Shown here: one piece after another, positions 54,123 to 63,626 of the stretch
Numbering within the stretch: the stretch's first letter is position 1
Layout of the letters: the number at the start of each line of letters is the position of its first letter
DNA from: Nocardia mexicana NBRC 108244
GTDB lineage: Bacteria > Actinomycetota > Actinomycetes > Mycobacteriales > Mycobacteriaceae
Length of the DNA stretch: 64,000 nt
Assembly (NCBI RefSeq): GCF_001613165.1
Contig: NZ_BDBV01000002.1
Coordinates: 1 to 64,000 of the forward strand
Direction of reading: 5' to 3'
Translations under genes and position numbers: made by a program
The notes under the pieces: generated by a model
What the model was told of the DNA's origin: nothing
What the model saw: the letters and a program-made list of their open reading frames with translations, nothing else
Databases searched by the model: none

Positions 54123-56644
54123 GTGCGGACCCAGATCCGGTCCCGGCGACCCGGGTCTTCGGAATTCGCCATCACGGGCCGGGATCCGCGCGCTCGCTGC
54201 GGTTGGCGCTGGATGCCTTCCGCCCCGACATGATCCTGATCGAAGGTCCGGCGGATGCCGATCCGCTGGTGGGCCACGTCGCGGCCGACGGCATGCATCC
54301 GCCCGTCGCGCTGCTGGCCTATGTGCCGGACTCGCCCGCGCGCGCCGCCTTCTGGCCCTTCGCGACGTTCTCCCCCGAGTGGCAGGCGCTGCGCTACGCG
54401 GTGGAACACGCGGTGCCCGCGCGCTTCTGCGATCTGCCCGCCACTCACACCCTCGCCCTGGACGCCGAGCCCGGCGACCGCACCGATCCCCTCGCCGAAC
54501 TCGCCGCCGCCGCGGGCTACGACGATCCGGAGCGCTGGTGGGACGCGATCATCGAATCCACCGCCGACGCGGACACCTTCGACGCGATCACCGAAGCGAT
54601 GGCGGCCCTGCGCGAATCCGCCGGTACCGCCGACCCGGAAACCGATGCGGCTGTGCCCCTTTCGCGTACCGCCCGCACAGCGGATACGAACGACAATTCC
54701 CGCGGCACAGCCGACACGGAGAGCAGTGCCCGTGAGGAGATGGACACCCACGGCAGCACTCGAGGCACGGACGTAATAGGCAGCACCCGCGAATCGGCGG
54801 ACACGCGCGACAGCGCTCGAAGCACGGACGGAGAAGACAGCGCCCGTGGATCGGCCGACGCGAACGACGGTCCCGTCGATTCTCCGGCGCGCGGAGGGTC
54901 TGATCCGCGCGACCGGGACGCACCCCCGCAGGGCGGTTCGATTCGCGAGCCGGTCGACGCGCATACCTTGCGGCGCGAGGCATACATGCGGCAGGCGATG
55001 CGAAAGGCGTTGAAGGAGGGCGCTACTCGGCTCGCGGTCGTGTGCGGGGCCTGGCACGCACCCGCGCTCGACGGCAGGCTCGGCCCGGCGGCGCCGGACG
55101 CGCGGCTGCTCAAGGGGATGCCGAAGGTGAAGGCGACGCTGACATGGGTGCCGTGGACGCATTCGCGACTGGCGGGAGCGTCCGGCTACGGCGCCGGGAT
55201 CACCTCGCCCGGGTGGTACCACCACCTGTTCACCGAGACCGAGCAGCCGGTCGTGCGCTGGCTGACCAAGGTCGCGGCCACGCTGCGGGTCCACGACCTG
55301 CCGGTGTCGAGCGCGCACATCATCGAATCCGTAAGGCTCGCCGAGACCCTCGCGGTGCTGCGCGGCCGGCCACTGCCCGGACTCTCGGAGGTCACCGACG
55401 CCACCCGGGCCGTACTCTGCGACGGCGACGAGACCATGCTGCGACTGATCACCACGGAGCTGGTGGTCGGCGAGGCGCTCGGGTCGGTACCCGACGACAC
55501 CCCCACCGTCCCGCTCGATGCCGACCTGCGGGCCCGGACACGGTCGCTGCGGCTCCCCCGGCAGGCGTCCGCCCGGCAGCTGGATCTGGACCTGCGCCGC
55601 GACCTGGACACGGCCCGCTCGCATCTGCTGCACCGGTTGCGGCTGCTCGGAATCGACTGGGGCACACCGGCGGTCGGCGAGGTGCGCAACACCGGCACCT
55701 TCCGCGAGACGTGGACGCTGCAGTGGGAACCGGAGCTGTCGGTCGCCGTCATCGAGGCCTCCCGCTGGGGCACCACGATCCGCACGGCGGCCGAGGCGAA
55801 GCTGCTCGACACCGCCTCGGCGCCGGGATCCTCCGTCGCCGACCTCAGCGGGGCGCTCGAGCGAGCCCTGCTGGCCGATCTCGGCGGCGCCGTCGGCGGC
55901 CTGGTGGCCCGGCTGGAATCGGCCGCGGCGCTGGATCACGACGTCACCCACCTGCTCGCCGCCCTCCCCGGCCTGGTTCGCACGCTGCGCTACGGCGACG
56001 TGCGCGGCACTGATGTCGCGGCGCTCGCGCACGTCGCCGACGGCCTGCTGGTACGGATCTGCGCGGGTCTTCCCGGCGCGGTGACGGGATTGGACACCGA
56101 CGCCGCGACCGAGGTGCGCGGCCTGATCGACGGCGCCCACCTGGCCATCGCCACGCGCGAGGACACCTGGGCGACCGAGCAGTGGCTGGCCGCCCTGCGA
56201 ACCCTCGCCGACCGCGCCGACGTGCACGGGGCGCTGGTCGGCCGCTCGGTCCGATTACTGTGCGACGCAGGGATTTTCGACGACACGGAGGCGGCCCGGA
56301 GGCTGTCGGCCGCACTGTCGGTCGGCCCCGCCCCGGCCGAGAAGGCGGCCTGGATCGACGGCTTCCTGGGCGGCCGCGGCCTGCTGCTCGTGCACGACCG
56401 GGAACTGCTGCGCCTCGTCGACACCTGGCTGCGCGGCCTCGACGACGATCAGTTCGTGGCCACGCTCCCCCTGCTGCGCCGCACCTTCGGCGCCTTCGAA
56501 TCCGGTGAGCGCCAAGCGATCGCCCACGCCGTTCGCGACGGCGGCCCCGTCGCCGCCACCCCGCCCGCCGACGGCATTCACGATCCGCACTGCGGCGTGC
56601 TCGCCATGCGCGCGGTCACCGACATCCTGGAGGTCGCCGGATGA
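54119..56644 (+). CDS. DUF5682 family protein
   Basis: An 841-residue protein. The N-terminus has VFGIRHHGPGSARSL and MILIEGPADAD, and about residue 310 has RLAVVCGAWHAPAL. This HH/E/GxWH arrangement is similar to TraB/TIKI/ChaN-like folds, so a metal-dependent hydrolase is possible, though unproven. Between about 175 and 285 lies a disordered Ser/Thr/Asp/Arg repeat-like linker. The C-terminus is helical. GTG 54119 overlaps the MoxR stop; the stop overlaps the VWA ATG. It is probably the effector of the operon, but that is inference. Confidence 0.8.
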   Translation: MSADPDPVPATRVFGIRHHGPGSARSLRLALDAFRPDMILIEGPADADPLVGHVAADGMHPPVALLAYVPDSPARAAFWPFATFSPEWQALRYAVEHAVPARFCDLPATHTLALDAEPGDRTDPLAELAAAAGYDDPERWWDAIIESTADADTFDAITEAMAALRESAGTADPETDAAVPLSRTARTADTNDNSRGTADTESSAREEMDTHGSTRGTDVIGSTRESADTRDSARSTDGEDSARGSADANDGPVDSPARGGSDPRDRDAPPQGGSIREPVDAHTLRREAYMRQAMRKALKEGATRLAVVCGAWHAPALDGRLGPAAPDARLLKGMPKVKATLTWVPWTHSRLAGASGYGAGITSPGWYHHLFTETEQPVVRWLTKVAATLRVHDLPVSSAHIIESVRLAETLAVLRGRPLPGLSEVTDATRAVLCDGDETMLRLITTELVVGEALGSVPDDTPTVPLDADLRARTRSLRLPRQASARQLDLDLRRDLDTARSHLLHRLRLLGIDWGTPAVGEVRNTGTFRETWTLQWEPELSVAVIEASRWGTTIRTAAEAKLLDTASAPGSSVADLSGALERALLADLGGAVGGLVARLESAAALDHDVTHLLAALPGLVRTLRYGDVRGTDVAALAHVADGLLVRICAGLPGAVTGLDTDAATEVRGLIDGAHLAIATREDTWATEQWLAALRTLADRADVHGALVGRSVRLLCDAGIFDDTEAARRLSAALSVGPAPAEKAAWIDGFLGGRGLLLVHDRELLRLVDTWLRGLDDDQFVATLPLLRRTFGAFESGERQAIAHAVRDGGPVAATPPADGIHDPHCGVLAMRAVTDILEVAG

Positions 56645-57813
56645 CACCGAGCAAACCTATCGACGAAACACAGTCTCGCCGTTGGCGTTTGGTATTGGGC
56701 GCGTCCGCCGAGCCGGAGTTGGGCGGGGCGGGGCCCGCGGCGGACGCGGCGATGGATCGGGCGCTGTCGGCGCTGTACAACGCCGACGAACAGTCGGCGG
56801 CGGAGAAGCGATCGGCGGGGCTGGGCGGTTCGGCGCCGAAGGTGGCGCGCTGGCTGGGTGATATCCGCACGTATTTCCCCTCGACGGTGGTGGAGGTACT
56901 GCAGCGCGATGCCGTGCAGCGGCTCGACCTCACCCAGCTGCTGCTGGAACCGGAATTGCTGGAGGCGGTCGAACCCGATGTGCACCTGGTCGGCACCCTG
57001 CTGAGCCTGAACCGGGCGATGCCCGAAACCACCCGGGAGACCGCCCGCACGGTGGTGGAGAAGGTGGTGCGCGAGATCGAGCGCCGCATCGCCGCCCGCA
57101 CCGTCGCCGCCGTATCCGGTGCGCTGAATCGGGCGGCGCGCATGTCGCGGCCGCGGCTGCGGGATATCGACTGGGACCGCACGATCCGCCGCAATCTCGC
57201 GCACTACCTGCCCGAGCACCGCACCGTCGTACCGGAGCGACTGGTCGGCTACGGACGCAAGGCCCGGGCGGTGCATCGCGACGTGGTGCTGGCGATCGAC
57301 CAGTCCGGTTCGATGGCCTCCAGCGTCGTATACGCGTCGGTGTTCGGCGCGGTGCTGGCGTCGATGCGCTCGCTGCGGACGTCGCTGGTGGTGTTCGACA
57401 CCGCCGTCGTGGATCTCACCGACCGGCTGGCGGATCCGGTGGACGTGCTGTTCGGCACCCAGCTCGGCGGCGGCACCGATATCAACCGCGCGATCGCCTA
57501 CTGCGGGCAGCTGATCACCCGCCCGGCGGACACCCTGTTCGTGCTGATCTCGGACCTGTACGAGGGCGGCATCCGCGACGAGATGCTGCGACGCATCGCC
57601 GCCATGCGGGAATCGGGCGTCCAGGTGGTGGTCCTGCTGGCCCTGTCCGACGACGGCGCGCCCGCCTACGACCACGCCAACGCCGCCGCCCTCGCGGGCC
57701 TCGGCGTCCCCGCCTTCGCCTGCACGCCGGACAGTTTCCCCGACCTGCTGGCGGTCGCACTGGACCGCGGCGACGTGCAGGCCTGGGCGCACGCCAACGC
57801 CGGCAAGAGCTAG
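56641..57813 (+). CDS. VWA domain protein, CoxE-like
   Basis: A 390-residue protein with a C-terminal von Willebrand A domain. The metal-ion-dependent adhesion site is DQSGS at 220-224, with GGGTDI and LISDLYEGG. The N-terminal half is helical and acid-rich. MoxR/VWA pairs are well known as chaperone-like couples that act on a partner; DUF5682 is the candidate here. The ATG overlaps the DUF5682 stop (ATGA). It ends the four-gene operon and converges on an ABC exporter. Confidence 0.92.
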   Translation: MTPSKPIDETQSRRWRLVLGASAEPELGGAGPAADAAMDRALSALYNADEQSAAEKRSAGLGGSAPKVARWLGDIRTYFPSTVVEVLQRDAVQRLDLTQLLLEPELLEAVEPDVHLVGTLLSLNRAMPETTRETARTVVEKVVREIERRIAARTVAAVSGALNRAARMSRPRLRDIDWDRTIRRNLAHYLPEHRTVVPERLVGYGRKARAVHRDVVLAIDQSGSMASSVVYASVFGAVLASMRSLRTSLVVFDTAVVDLTDRLADPVDVLFGTQLGGGTDINRAIAYCGQLITRPADTLFVLISDLYEGGIRDEMLRRIAAMRESGVQVVVLLALSDDGAPAYDHANAAALAGLGVPAFACTPDSFPDLLAVALDRGDVQAWAHANAGKS

Positions 57814-57924
57814 CCGACGGGTCGTGAGGCTGCGGAGCAGCAGCCACCGCCGTGCCGCATCACGACGGGGGCTGCAGCACTACCGGGCGGCGGCACTCTC
57901 GGCGGCGCTCCCGGGCTGTGCCGC

Positions 57925-60450
57925 CTACAGGTCCGCGATCGCCGCCAGCGGCGGGGTGCGCGCGGCACGCACGCCCGGCCACAGCGCGGCCAGCACGCCG
58001 ACCACACCCGAACCGATCAGCATCGCCACCACCTGAATCCACGGCACCGTGATGGTGCTCAGGCCCAGATCCCGGAGCGTGCGCAGGAATCCGACGCCCA
58101 GCCCGAGCCCCAGCACGACCCCGACGACCGCGCCGAAGACCGCGATCAGCATCGACTCCAGATAGATGCTGCGGCGCACCTGGGATCGCTGCATCCCCAC
58201 CGCGCGCAGCATGCCGATCTCACGGCGGCGTTCGACCACCGACAGCGCCAGTGTGTTGACGATGCCCAGGATGGCGATCACCACCGCCAGCGCCAGCAGC
58301 CCGTACAGGATCGCCAGCATGGTGTTGATCTGCTGCCCCTGCGCGCCCTTGAACTCCTCGCGGTCCTGCACCTGCACCACCACGTACGGCGCGGTGGCCT
58401 TCTCCAGACCGGCACGCAGCTCGGCCATATCGGCGCCCGGCACGGCCGTCACCAGCGTGAGCACATCGGTTCGGAACGCCACCGGCATCACCTGGTTGTA
58501 CAGCGCCGGGGCCACCACCATCGGCCCCAGCAGCTGCGTGTCCTTGTAGATGCCGGACACCGTGACGCCGAACTTCTTGTTGTCCAGACTGGTGACCTCG
58601 ACCCGGTCACCGGCGTGCCAATTCTGCTCCCCCGCTACGGTTTCCGACACCATGATGTCGTTGTCGCCGAGAGTGCCGGTGCCGGAACGGATCTCGTAGT
58701 TCAGCACGTGATCCAGCGACCCGCTGGGCGAGGTGCCGAACTGCTGGTCGTCGCCGACCTTCATCGCCACGCCCCGCAGCGACACCACATCCTGCACGCC
58801 CGCAACGTCTTTCGCCGCCTGCGCGGCACCGAGCGGCACCCCGATCATCTGCGGCCCCGCCAGCACGTAGTCGGCCTTCACACCCTTGTCGACCAGCTCC
58901 CCGACGCTCGCCTTGGCCGAGGAACCCAGCATGCCGAACAGCGACACCAGCATCAGCCCGAGCGTCAGCGCGAAGGCCGTGGCGGCCGTGCGGCGCGGAT
59001 TGCGGGTCGCGTTGTTGCGGGCCATCCGTCCGATGGGACCGAACGGCCGCACCAGCACCGCGAGGCCGCCCACCACCGGTCGCGACAGCGCGGGCGAAGC
59101 GAACAGCATCGCGAGAATCAGTGCGGCGGCGCCGATTCCGACCGTCAGCGCCGCGCTGTCACCGGTATTGCGGGCGCCCAGGACGGCCAGCACGACACCG
59201 GCCACCGCCAGCACCGCGCCGATGATCGTCCGCAGTCGCAGCGTCTCGCCGACCGACGCGAACTCCTCGCGCATGGCCTCCACGGGCGGAATCTTCGCCG
59301 CCCGCCGCGCGGGTGCGTAGGCACTGGCCACGGTCACGACCAGGCCGACGACGAGCGCCGCCAGCACGGTGCGCGGCAGCACCTGCATGGTGCCGGTGGG
59401 CAGCCCGAGGTCGAAGGCATTGAGCAGCGCCGACAGTCCGAATGCCAGCCCCACCCCGGCCGCGAGCCCCACGGCGCTGCCGATCAGCCCGATCACGGCC
59501 GCCTCGGCGACCACCGACGTCCCGACCTGTCTTCGGCTGGCGCCGACCGCGCGCAACAGCGCCAGTTCCCGCAGCCGCTGCGCCACGATCATCGAGAAGG
59601 TGTTGTAGATGATGAACGTCCCCACCAGCAGCGCGACGGAACCGAACGCCAGCAGGAAGTAGTTGACGAACTTCAGCGCATCGCCGAGCTGTGCCTTCAG
59701 ATCCTCGCGAACCTGGTTGCCGTCCATCACCTTGTACTGCGGCTGCTGCAGCTGCTGCGCGATCCGGTCGCGCAGCGTCTGGTCCGACACCCCCGGCGCG
59801 GCAGCGACATCCACATACGCCACGTGCTGTCCGTCGGTGAACAGCTGGCGCGCCTGCGCATCCTCGAACAGGACGGCGATGAAACCGCCGGTGTCGGAGG
59901 CGACGTCGTAGACGCCGCTGACGGTGACGTCGACGGTGCCGTGCGAGGGGATCAGGATCTTGGCCTGATCACCGACGGACAGGCCCGCGCGCTCCGCACC
60001 GCCGGTGTTGATCGCGATCTCCCCCGCCCGGCTCGGCGCGGCACCGTCGACGAACTTCTCCGGCTCCGCGATCGCCCGGTCCGGCGGCAGATACGATTTG
60101 CCCAGGCTGGGCGCGCCGCCGGTCTGGACCGCGTGCCCGTCCTTCAGCAGCACCACGGGGCCCTGCACGGCGGGCGCCACCGCGCGCACCCCGTCCGTCG
60201 CGGCGATCTTGTCGATGTCCGTGTTCGGAATGCCCAGGGACTGGCGCTCTTTCGGCTCCACACGGACGTCGACACCCTTGGCCTGCCCGGCGAAGATTCC
60301 GTCGAAGGTGCGCTGCAGGGTGTCGGTAAATACGAAAGACCCTGCGATGAAGGCGGTTCCGAGGATCACCGACAGCAGCGTCAATGCCAGTCGCAGCTTG
60401 TGCGCGGCCAGATTGCGCAAGACGACCTTGCGCATGGGCTTACCCGACAT
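57925..60450 (-). CDS. ABC transporter permease, FtsX/MacB type
   Basis: An 841-residue permease with two FtsX-like halves. The first helix is LTLLSVILGTAFIAGSFVF, then a long extracytoplasmic region; three helices at about 270-385, one near 410-460, and the second set at about 490-520 and 720-840. FALTLGLMLVSLFGMLG and LALSVVERRREIGMLRAVG are typical of these proteins. It may export a lipid, peptide or act as a mechanotransmission device; the substrate is unknown. It follows its ATPase by 26 nt in the same operon. Confidence 0.92.
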   Translation of the reverse strand: MSGKPMRKVVLRNLAAHKLRLALTLLSVILGTAFIAGSFVFTDTLQRTFDGIFAGQAKGVDVRVEPKERQSLGIPNTDIDKIAATDGVRAVAPAVQGPVVLLKDGHAVQTGGAPSLGKSYLPPDRAIAEPEKFVDGAAPSRAGEIAINTGGAERAGLSVGDQAKILIPSHGTVDVTVSGVYDVASDTGGFIAVLFEDAQARQLFTDGQHVAYVDVAAAPGVSDQTLRDRIAQQLQQPQYKVMDGNQVREDLKAQLGDALKFVNYFLLAFGSVALLVGTFIIYNTFSMIVAQRLRELALLRAVGASRRQVGTSVVAEAAVIGLIGSAVGLAAGVGLAFGLSALLNAFDLGLPTGTMQVLPRTVLAALVVGLVVTVASAYAPARRAAKIPPVEAMREEFASVGETLRLRTIIGAVLAVAGVVLAVLGARNTGDSAALTVGIGAAALILAMLFASPALSRPVVGGLAVLVRPFGPIGRMARNNATRNPRRTAATAFALTLGLMLVSLFGMLGSSAKASVGELVDKGVKADYVLAGPQMIGVPLGAAQAAKDVAGVQDVVSLRGVAMKVGDDQQFGTSPSGSLDHVLNYEIRSGTGTLGDNDIMVSETVAGEQNWHAGDRVEVTSLDNKKFGVTVSGIYKDTQLLGPMVVAPALYNQVMPVAFRTDVLTLVTAVPGADMAELRAGLEKATAPYVVVQVQDREEFKGAQGQQINTMLAILYGLLALAVVIAILGIVNTLALSVVERRREIGMLRAVGMQRSQVRRSIYLESMLIAVFGAVVGVVLGLGLGVGFLRTLRDLGLSTITVPWIQVVAMLIGSGVVGVLAALWPGVRAARTPPLAAIADL

Positions 60451-60475
60451 CAGAGGTTCTCCACGCGGTCGTTCG

Positions 60476-61246
60476 TCACAGCGCCTCCAGCGATTTCATT
60501 CTGTCCAGCACGGATTCGGCTGTGGGATCCCGCATTTCGTCGACGATGCGCCCGTCCTCCAGGAACACCACCCGATCGGCGTAGGCGGCCGCGTGCGGTT
60601 CGTGGGTGACGATCACCACGGTCTGGCCGAACTCGTCCACCGAGGCCCGCAGGATCGACAACACCTCCCCCGACGACCGCGAGTCCAGATTGCCGGTGGG
60701 TTCGTCGCCGAAGATGATGTCCGGCTTACCCGCCAGCGCCCGCGCGCACGCCACGCGCTGCTGCTGGCCGCCCGACAGCTCGCTGGGCCGGTGGTCGAGC
60801 CGGTCGCCGAGGCCGAGCCGCTTGATCACCGTCTCCAGCCACTCGTGATCGGGCTGGCGCGCGGCGATATCCAGAGGCAGCGTGATGTTCTCCAGCGCCG
60901 TCAGCGTGGGCACCAGGTTGAAGGCCTGGAATACGAAGCCGATGCGATCGCGCCGCAGCCGCGTCATCTGTTTGTCCGACAGCCGGGTCAGATCGGTGTC
61001 CCCGATGTGCACGGTGCCGGAGGTTGCACTGTCCAGGCCCGCCAGGCAGTGCATGAGCGTGGACTTCCCGGATCCGGAAGGGCCCATGATGGCGGTGAAC
61101 TCGCGCTGCGCGAAGTCGGCCGACACCCCGTCCAGCGCCCGGACCTGGGTATCCCCCGAACCGTAGAGCTTCACCAGGTCGGTCGCGCGGGCCGCGGTGG
61201 TCGTCGGTTCCGCGGCCGGTTCGGTGCTCGGAGCATCGGCAGTCAT
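60476..61246 (-). CDS. ABC transporter ATP-binding protein, LolD/MacB type
   Basis: A 256-residue ATPase. Walker A is GPSGSGKST, the signature LSGGQQQRVACARALAG, Walker B IIFGDEPTGNLDS and the switch His in VIVTHEPHAAAYAD. It powers the FtsX-type permease just downstream. ATG 61246 (MTADAPSTEP) is preceded by GGAGG. The N-terminal 18 residues are low-complexity. Substrate is unknown. Confidence 0.95.
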   Translation of the reverse strand: MTADAPSTEPAAEPTTTAARATDLVKLYGSGDTQVRALDGVSADFAQREFTAIMGPSGSGKSTLMHCLAGLDSATSGTVHIGDTDLTRLSDKQMTRLRRDRIGFVFQAFNLVPTLTALENITLPLDIAARQPDHEWLETVIKRLGLGDRLDHRPSELSGGQQQRVACARALAGKPDIIFGDEPTGNLDSRSSGEVLSILRASVDEFGQTVVIVTHEPHAAAYADRVVFLEDGRIVDEMRDPTAESVLDRMKSLEAL

Positions 61247-61374
61247 GCCTCCAGTCTTCCGGGACGTCGGCACTCTCGCCATCGGGGATGTCCCCCAATA
61301 CCTTGGGCGGAGCATTCCCGCCGCTGGGCGGAGCGTTGTCGCGGTGCCCGCGACCTCCGCATATCCTCGTGAGC

Positions 61375-62127
61375 ATGGCACTGCTCGTGGTGACACTCAC
61401 GATCGCGATCGTCGCGGTCGTGTTCGCCCGGCGCGGGCTGCTGTCGCGGGCGGGTGGCGGCATCCTGGTCGCGGTCGTCGCGCTCCCCAGCATCGTCGCC
61501 GAACTCGCCGAGGGCGTGCTGAACAACGACGGCGCGACCCGCATCGACGGGCCCACGATGGACTGGGCTGTCGCACAGCGCACCGGCACGCTGACCCCGG
61601 TCGTGCACGCGATCACCGACCTGGGCGACACGCTGTCGATGACGACCCTCGCGGTGACCGCCTGCGCCTGGCTCGCATGGCAACGCCGCTGGTCACAGCT
61701 GGTGCTGATAGCGACGGTGGCCGTGGGCGCCGGGGTGACGGTGGTGGCCGTCAAGAACGTGGTCGGCCGCCGACGCCCGCCCGTCGATCATCTGGTGACC
61801 GAATCGAGCCTGTCGTTCCCGTCCGGGCATGCCCTCAGCACCACGGCGGTCGTCGGGGTGGTCGCCGCCCTGACGGTGCTGTCGCTGCGGCGGCGCGCGG
61901 CCAAGATCGCGGTGGGCGCGATCGCCGCCCTCTTCGTGCTCGCGGTGGGGGCCTCGCGGGTGTACATGGGCGTGCACTGGCCCACCGATGTGCTCGCGGG
62001 CTGGACCCTCGGCATCCTGTGGGTGGTCGTCGGTGTCACGGTGCTCCGCGCCGTCCGGCCCGCGGACGCCCCCGCACGAACGCGCGAGGACGAACGCGAG
62101 GACGTCAGCGCGTCAGCACACCGATGA
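61375..62127 (+). CDS. PAP2 family membrane phosphatase
   Basis: A 250-residue membrane phosphatase acting on phosphatidate-like or polyprenyl pyrophosphate lipids. The three catalytic motifs are KNVVGRRRP, PSGH (SFPSGHALSTT) and SRVYMGVHWPTDV. Five or six hydrophobic helices are visible. The start is ATG 61375; a GTG two codons earlier is possible. Its end overlaps the convergent kinase end by 23 nt. The substrate is unknown. Confidence 0.93.
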   Translation: MALLVVTLTIAIVAVVFARRGLLSRAGGGILVAVVALPSIVAELAEGVLNNDGATRIDGPTMDWAVAQRTGTLTPVVHAITDLGDTLSMTTLAVTACAWLAWQRRWSQLVLIATVAVGAGVTVVAVKNVVGRRRPPVDHLVTESSLSFPSGHALSTTAVVGVVAALTVLSLRRRAAKIAVGAIAALFVLAVGASRVYMGVHWPTDVLAGWTLGILWVVVGVTVLRAVRPADAPARTREDEREDVSASAHR

Positions 62128-63379
62128 CTATGAGCGCCACCAGCAGCAACACCATGCCGCCGACGATGAGTGCGACGGTCCCGGAGTTCGACTTCTGCTG
62201 CGGCTGCGGCTGATAGCCGTACCCGCCGGGCTGCGGATACTGCGGGGCCTGCTGGTACACCGGCTGCGGCGGCGGAGTCGCCGACCGCACCGAGGCGGCG
62301 GTCGGCTGGGGAGCCGGACCGACCGTGGGCGCCCCCGGGCCGGTGACCGGATGCGGCGCATGCGGCATGCCCGGACCCGTCGACGGCCGGGGGCCCATCG
62401 GCATGCCGGATCCCGTGGCAGGTCGCGCCACCGGAGCGCCCGGACCGGTCGTGGGCCGAGGCCCCACCGGCGCTCCCGAATGCCCGGCGTGCGGCATCGC
62501 CTGGCCGGTGAATCCCCGGCCCGCCACCGGCATCGACGGCGCACTCGGCGGGGCGAAGGCACGGCGGGCGGCGGCCGCGAAATCCGCGCAGGTGGCGAAG
62601 CGATCGTCGGGCCGCTTGGCCATCGCCTGCAGCAGGACCGCGTCCAGCGCCGCGGGCAGGCCCTGCCGCACGCTGCTCAACGTCGGCGGCGGTCCCTGCA
62701 GATGCCCGCGGATCACCGCCGCCGGACTGGTCGCGGTGAACGGGCCGGTGCCGGTGAACAGCCAGAACAGGCTGCACGCCAGCGAGTACTGATCCGAGCG
62801 GCCGTCCAGCGAGGCGCCGGTGAGCTGTTCGGGCGAGGCATAGGTCAGCGTCGCCGTGAACGTTCCCGTCTGTGTCAGATGGCCGCCGTCGTCGCGCAGC
62901 CGGGCGATGCCGAAGTCGGTGAGATAGACCCGCTCGCCCTTACCGCCGGTCGACTTGGCCAGGAGCATGTTCGCCGGTTTCACGTCGCGGTGCAGCACGC
63001 CGTTGCCGTGCGCGTAGTCCAGCGCCTCGGCGACCTCCGCGACGATCTGCACGGCCCGCTCGGGCGGCAACCGCTGCGGGTCCACGCTGGCCGCATCGAT
63101 ACCATCGATGTACTGCATCGAGATCCACAGCTGGCCGTCCTCGAGACCGCGGTCGTAGACGGTGACGATCTTCGGATGATCGAGCTGGGCGACCAGGTCG
63201 GCCTCGCGCTCGAAGCGGGCGCGAATCTCCTCGTCGGACACCATCTCCCGGTTGAGCAGCTTCAGCGCCGTCATGCGCGGCAGCCGAGGATGCCTGGCCA
63301 GATAGACCGATCCCATGCCACCGCGGCCCAGCTGCCGCTCGATGACATAGCCGGCGAAGACGTCACCGTTGGCCAGCAT
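62105..63379 (-). CDS. Membrane Ser/Thr protein kinase, PknB-like
   Basis: A 424-residue receptor-type kinase. Domain at about 10-270: GRGGMGSVY, ALKLL, HRDVKPANM, DFGIA and SPEQLTG. A Pro/Gly/Ala-rich linker (about 285-395) with short PGxGxP repeats follows, then one membrane helix (VALIVGGMVLLLVALIVIG) near the very end, so almost nothing is outside the cell. The kinase thus probably senses a membrane signal or is anchored only. ATG 63379 has GGGAGCGG upstream. Targets are unknown. Confidence 0.94.
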   Translation of the reverse strand: MLANGDVFAGYVIERQLGRGGMGSVYLARHPRLPRMTALKLLNREMVSDEEIRARFEREADLVAQLDHPKIVTVYDRGLEDGQLWISMQYIDGIDAASVDPQRLPPERAVQIVAEVAEALDYAHGNGVLHRDVKPANMLLAKSTGGKGERVYLTDFGIARLRDDGGHLTQTGTFTATLTYASPEQLTGASLDGRSDQYSLACSLFWLFTGTGPFTATSPAAVIRGHLQGPPPTLSSVRQGLPAALDAVLLQAMAKRPDDRFATCADFAAAARRAFAPPSAPSMPVAGRGFTGQAMPHAGHSGAPVGPRPTTGPGAPVARPATGSGMPMGPRPSTGPGMPHAPHPVTGPGAPTVGPAPQPTAASVRSATPPPQPVYQQAPQYPQPGGYGYQPQPQQKSNSGTVALIVGGMVLLLVALIVIGVLTR

Positions 63380-63626
63380 GCCCGCTCCCACTTCCCGTGC
63401 CGCGCACCGGGACCCGCCAGCGCAACGGCAGTACCGCAGATTTACCCCGCGGCCGCGCCCGAATGCCTCGGCGGACCACGGAAAACACCGAAACCATAGC
63501 AGTCCGGGCCGACGCGCACGTGGCCGCCGAACCACGCTCCGCTGTGTCGGTGGCTACCTATACGCCCGCCTCGTCCCCACCGCCACCCTCAACGGAGACG
63601 CTCCGCGTCACGGATAGGATTCCACC

